Below, one piece after another: positions 62,928 to 64,000 of a DNA stretch of 64,000 nucleotides (position 1 is its first letter; the number at the start of each line of letters is the position of its first letter). Location: the NCBI GenBank assembly GCA_009676745.1, contig CP046062.1, positions 124,001 to 188,000 on the forward strand, read 5' to 3'. The stretch comes from Leuconostoc mesenteroides subsp. mesenteroides. Its GTDB lineage: Bacteria > Bacillota > Bacilli > Lactobacillales > Lactobacillaceae. The notes under the pieces were generated by a model. The model was not told where the DNA came from. It made no database searches and saw only the letters and a list, made by a program, of their open reading frames with translations. The translations under genes and the position numbers were made by a program.

Positions 62928-64000
62928 TTAGAATTTATGTGGCATGTGATGCCAGAAATCTTCTTTATTTGTCTGACGTGTACGAGCAATCCCCATTGCA
63001 TGTTCTGGTATGTCATTTGTAATTGTTGACCCAGCAGCAGTAATTGATTCTTGAGCAATGTTAACTGGTGCAACAATTTTGGTATTTGAGCCAATAAACG
63101 CACGGTCTCCAACAGTTGAATTAAACTTATTCACCCCATCATAATTAACAAATATTGTACCTGCTCCAATATTCACTTCTTGGCCAATAGTAGCGTTACC
63201 TATGTAAGTGAGATGTCCTGCTTTAGTATTTTTACCTAGTCCAGCATTCTTGACCTCGACAAAATTACCAACATGAACATTGTCTTCTAAATGCGCAGCT
63301 GGTCGCAAATGTGCATATGGTCCCACTGTGGTACCATTTTTTAGAATAGCATCTTCAATGTGTGAGGATGTAATCACGTTATTATCACCAATCACACTGT
63401 CTACGATTCGTGACCCTTGTGTAATAATATTATTTATACCGATGGTCGTTTTGCCTAAAATAGTCACGCCACCCTCAATTAAGGTATCGGGCCCAATTTT
63501 TACCGTCGAATCAATATATGTATTCGCTGGGTCTAAAAGTTCAACACCATCAACCATTAATTGATGATTAATTCTCTCATGCATCACACGGTTAGCTGTT
63601 GCTAATGCTACTCGATCATTAACTCCTAATGATTCTGTAAAGTCTTGAAGTGTGTGTGCACCAATCTGTTCTCCTGAGCGTCGCAAAATGTTAAGCGTGT
63701 CAGGTAAATAGTATTCGCCTTGCGCATTATTGTTTTGTACTTTTGCTAGTGATTCAAATAGTAAACGATTATTGAATACATATACACCTGTATTAATTTC
63801 TTTAATACGTCGTTCTGTAATACTAGCATCTTTTTGTTCAATAATTTTCTGAACCGTCTCATCTTCTCCACGAACAATGCGACCATACCCAGTGGGATCA
63901 TTAGCAATGGCAGTTAATACGGTCACAGCGTTATTTGAACGTTCATGCTCTGCAATGAAACCTTGTAAGGTTTCGGAACGAAACATTGGCGTGTCGCCAG
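62928..64000 (-). CDS. glmU: Bifunctional GlmU (GlcNAc-1-P uridyltransferase/GlcN-1-P acetyltransferase), 3' part
   Basis: Makes UDP-GlcNAc, the step after GlmM. The N-terminal part of the uridyltransferase lies beyond base 64000; the frame is open to the edge (GDTPMFRSETLQGF). Visible: GYGRIVRGEDETVQKIIEQKDA, GEYYLPDTL, then a left-handed beta helix of hexapeptide repeats and GPYAHLRPAAHLEDNVHVGNF plus YIGNATIGQEVNIGAGTIFV with acetyltransferase active-site residues. About 357 of about 460 residues are present. Followed by a strong terminator. Confidence 0.97.
   Translation of the reverse strand, partial: GDTPMFRSETLQGFIAEHERSNNAVTVLTAIANDPTGYGRIVRGEDETVQKIIEQKDASITERRIKEINTGVYVFNNRLLFESLAKVQNNNAQGEYYLPDTLNILRRSGEQIGAHTLQDFTESLGVNDRVALATANRVMHERINHQLMVDGVELLDPANTYIDSTVKIGPDTLIEGGVTILGKTTIGINNIITQGSRIVDSVIGDNNVITSSHIEDAILKNGTTVGPYAHLRPAAHLEDNVHVGNFVEVKNAGLGKNTKAGHLTYIGNATIGQEVNIGAGTIFVNYDGVNKFNSTVGDRAFIGSNTKIVAPVNIAQESITAAGSTITNDIPEHAMGIARTRQTNKEDFWHHMPHKF

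Noticed and set aside
1..64000. tRNA, rRNA, insertion sequence or prophage genes
   Set aside because: I saw no cloverleaf/CCA units, rRNA segments, transposase motifs or flanking direct repeats on reading both strands; a dedicated scan was not possible.

Overview
The window reads as chromosome from a low-GC Gram-positive lactic acid bacterium, most likely Leuconostoc or a close relative in the Lactobacillaceae. Grounds: AT-rich sequence, strong AGGAGG-type ribosome sites, Bacillota gene orders (rnc-smc-ftsY-ylxM-ffh; cdaA-cdaR-glmM; gatCAB-dagK; mutSL; ftsW-ylbG-rsmD-coaD-ylbL-comEA-comEC-holA; xseAB-ispA-tlyA-argR-recN), a T-box leader, and a KxYKxGKxW surface protein. The genus is an inference. 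Almost everything is on the minus strand; only rpsO, rpsT, a MATE transporter, a purine permease and one small ORF are on the plus strand.

Region by region. 1-2.6 kb: start of a histidine operon with promoter, T-box leader, a fused hisZ-hisG gene and the 5' part of hisD. 2.65-5.4 kb: GGDEF and EAL genes overlapping by 7 nt, preceded by a PHP-type histidinol phosphatase. 5.4-14.2 kb: HAD phosphatase, then RNase III, SMC, FtsY, YlxM, Ffh and a 59-residue membrane protein coupled to ffh; FtsY carries about 100 residues of Thr-Glu repeat encoded by a hexanucleotide tract. 14.2-20.6 kb: murB, a CPA1 antiporter, cdaA, cdaR and glmM, a c-di-AMP and cell-wall precursor operon. 20.7-22.3 kb: ndk, a DUF1456 gene and a CsbD-like gene. 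22.3-28.4 kb: the main accessory region, encoding a cell-wall-anchored glycoprotein candidate with about 114 TPES/APES repeats and two glycosyltransferases, one of which looks like a fusion of a GtfB-type beta domain with a Gtf3-type catalytic domain. 28.5-39.5 kb: DUF1304, mutL, mutS, an RlmD-type methyltransferase, dagK and gatBAC. 39.5-40.2 kb: rpsO and rpsT. 40.2-53.1 kb: cshB, nrnA, SOS-controlled dinB, the competence/holA cluster, ylbL, coaD, rsmD, ylbG, ftsW, an M42 peptidase and gpmA. 53.4-56.2 kb: MATE and NCS2 transporters. 56.2-61.6 kb: recN, argR, tlyA, ispA, xseB, xseA. 61.7-64 kb: a structured small RNA with its own consensus promoter and terminator, a small possibly leaderless ORF, a hypothetical gene and the 3' part of glmU.

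Most of the window is housekeeping. The unusual parts are the glycoprotein plus glycosyltransferase islet (which has no accessory Sec genes here), the FtsY repeat, the hisZ-hisG fusion, the c-di-GMP gene pair and the unnamed RNA at 61.7-61.95 kb. Regulatory sites visible by eye include a his T-box, a LexA/SOS box on dinB, a perfect-consensus cre site on the ndk promoter, and several intrinsic terminators. Family names come from recognised motifs, not from database searches.
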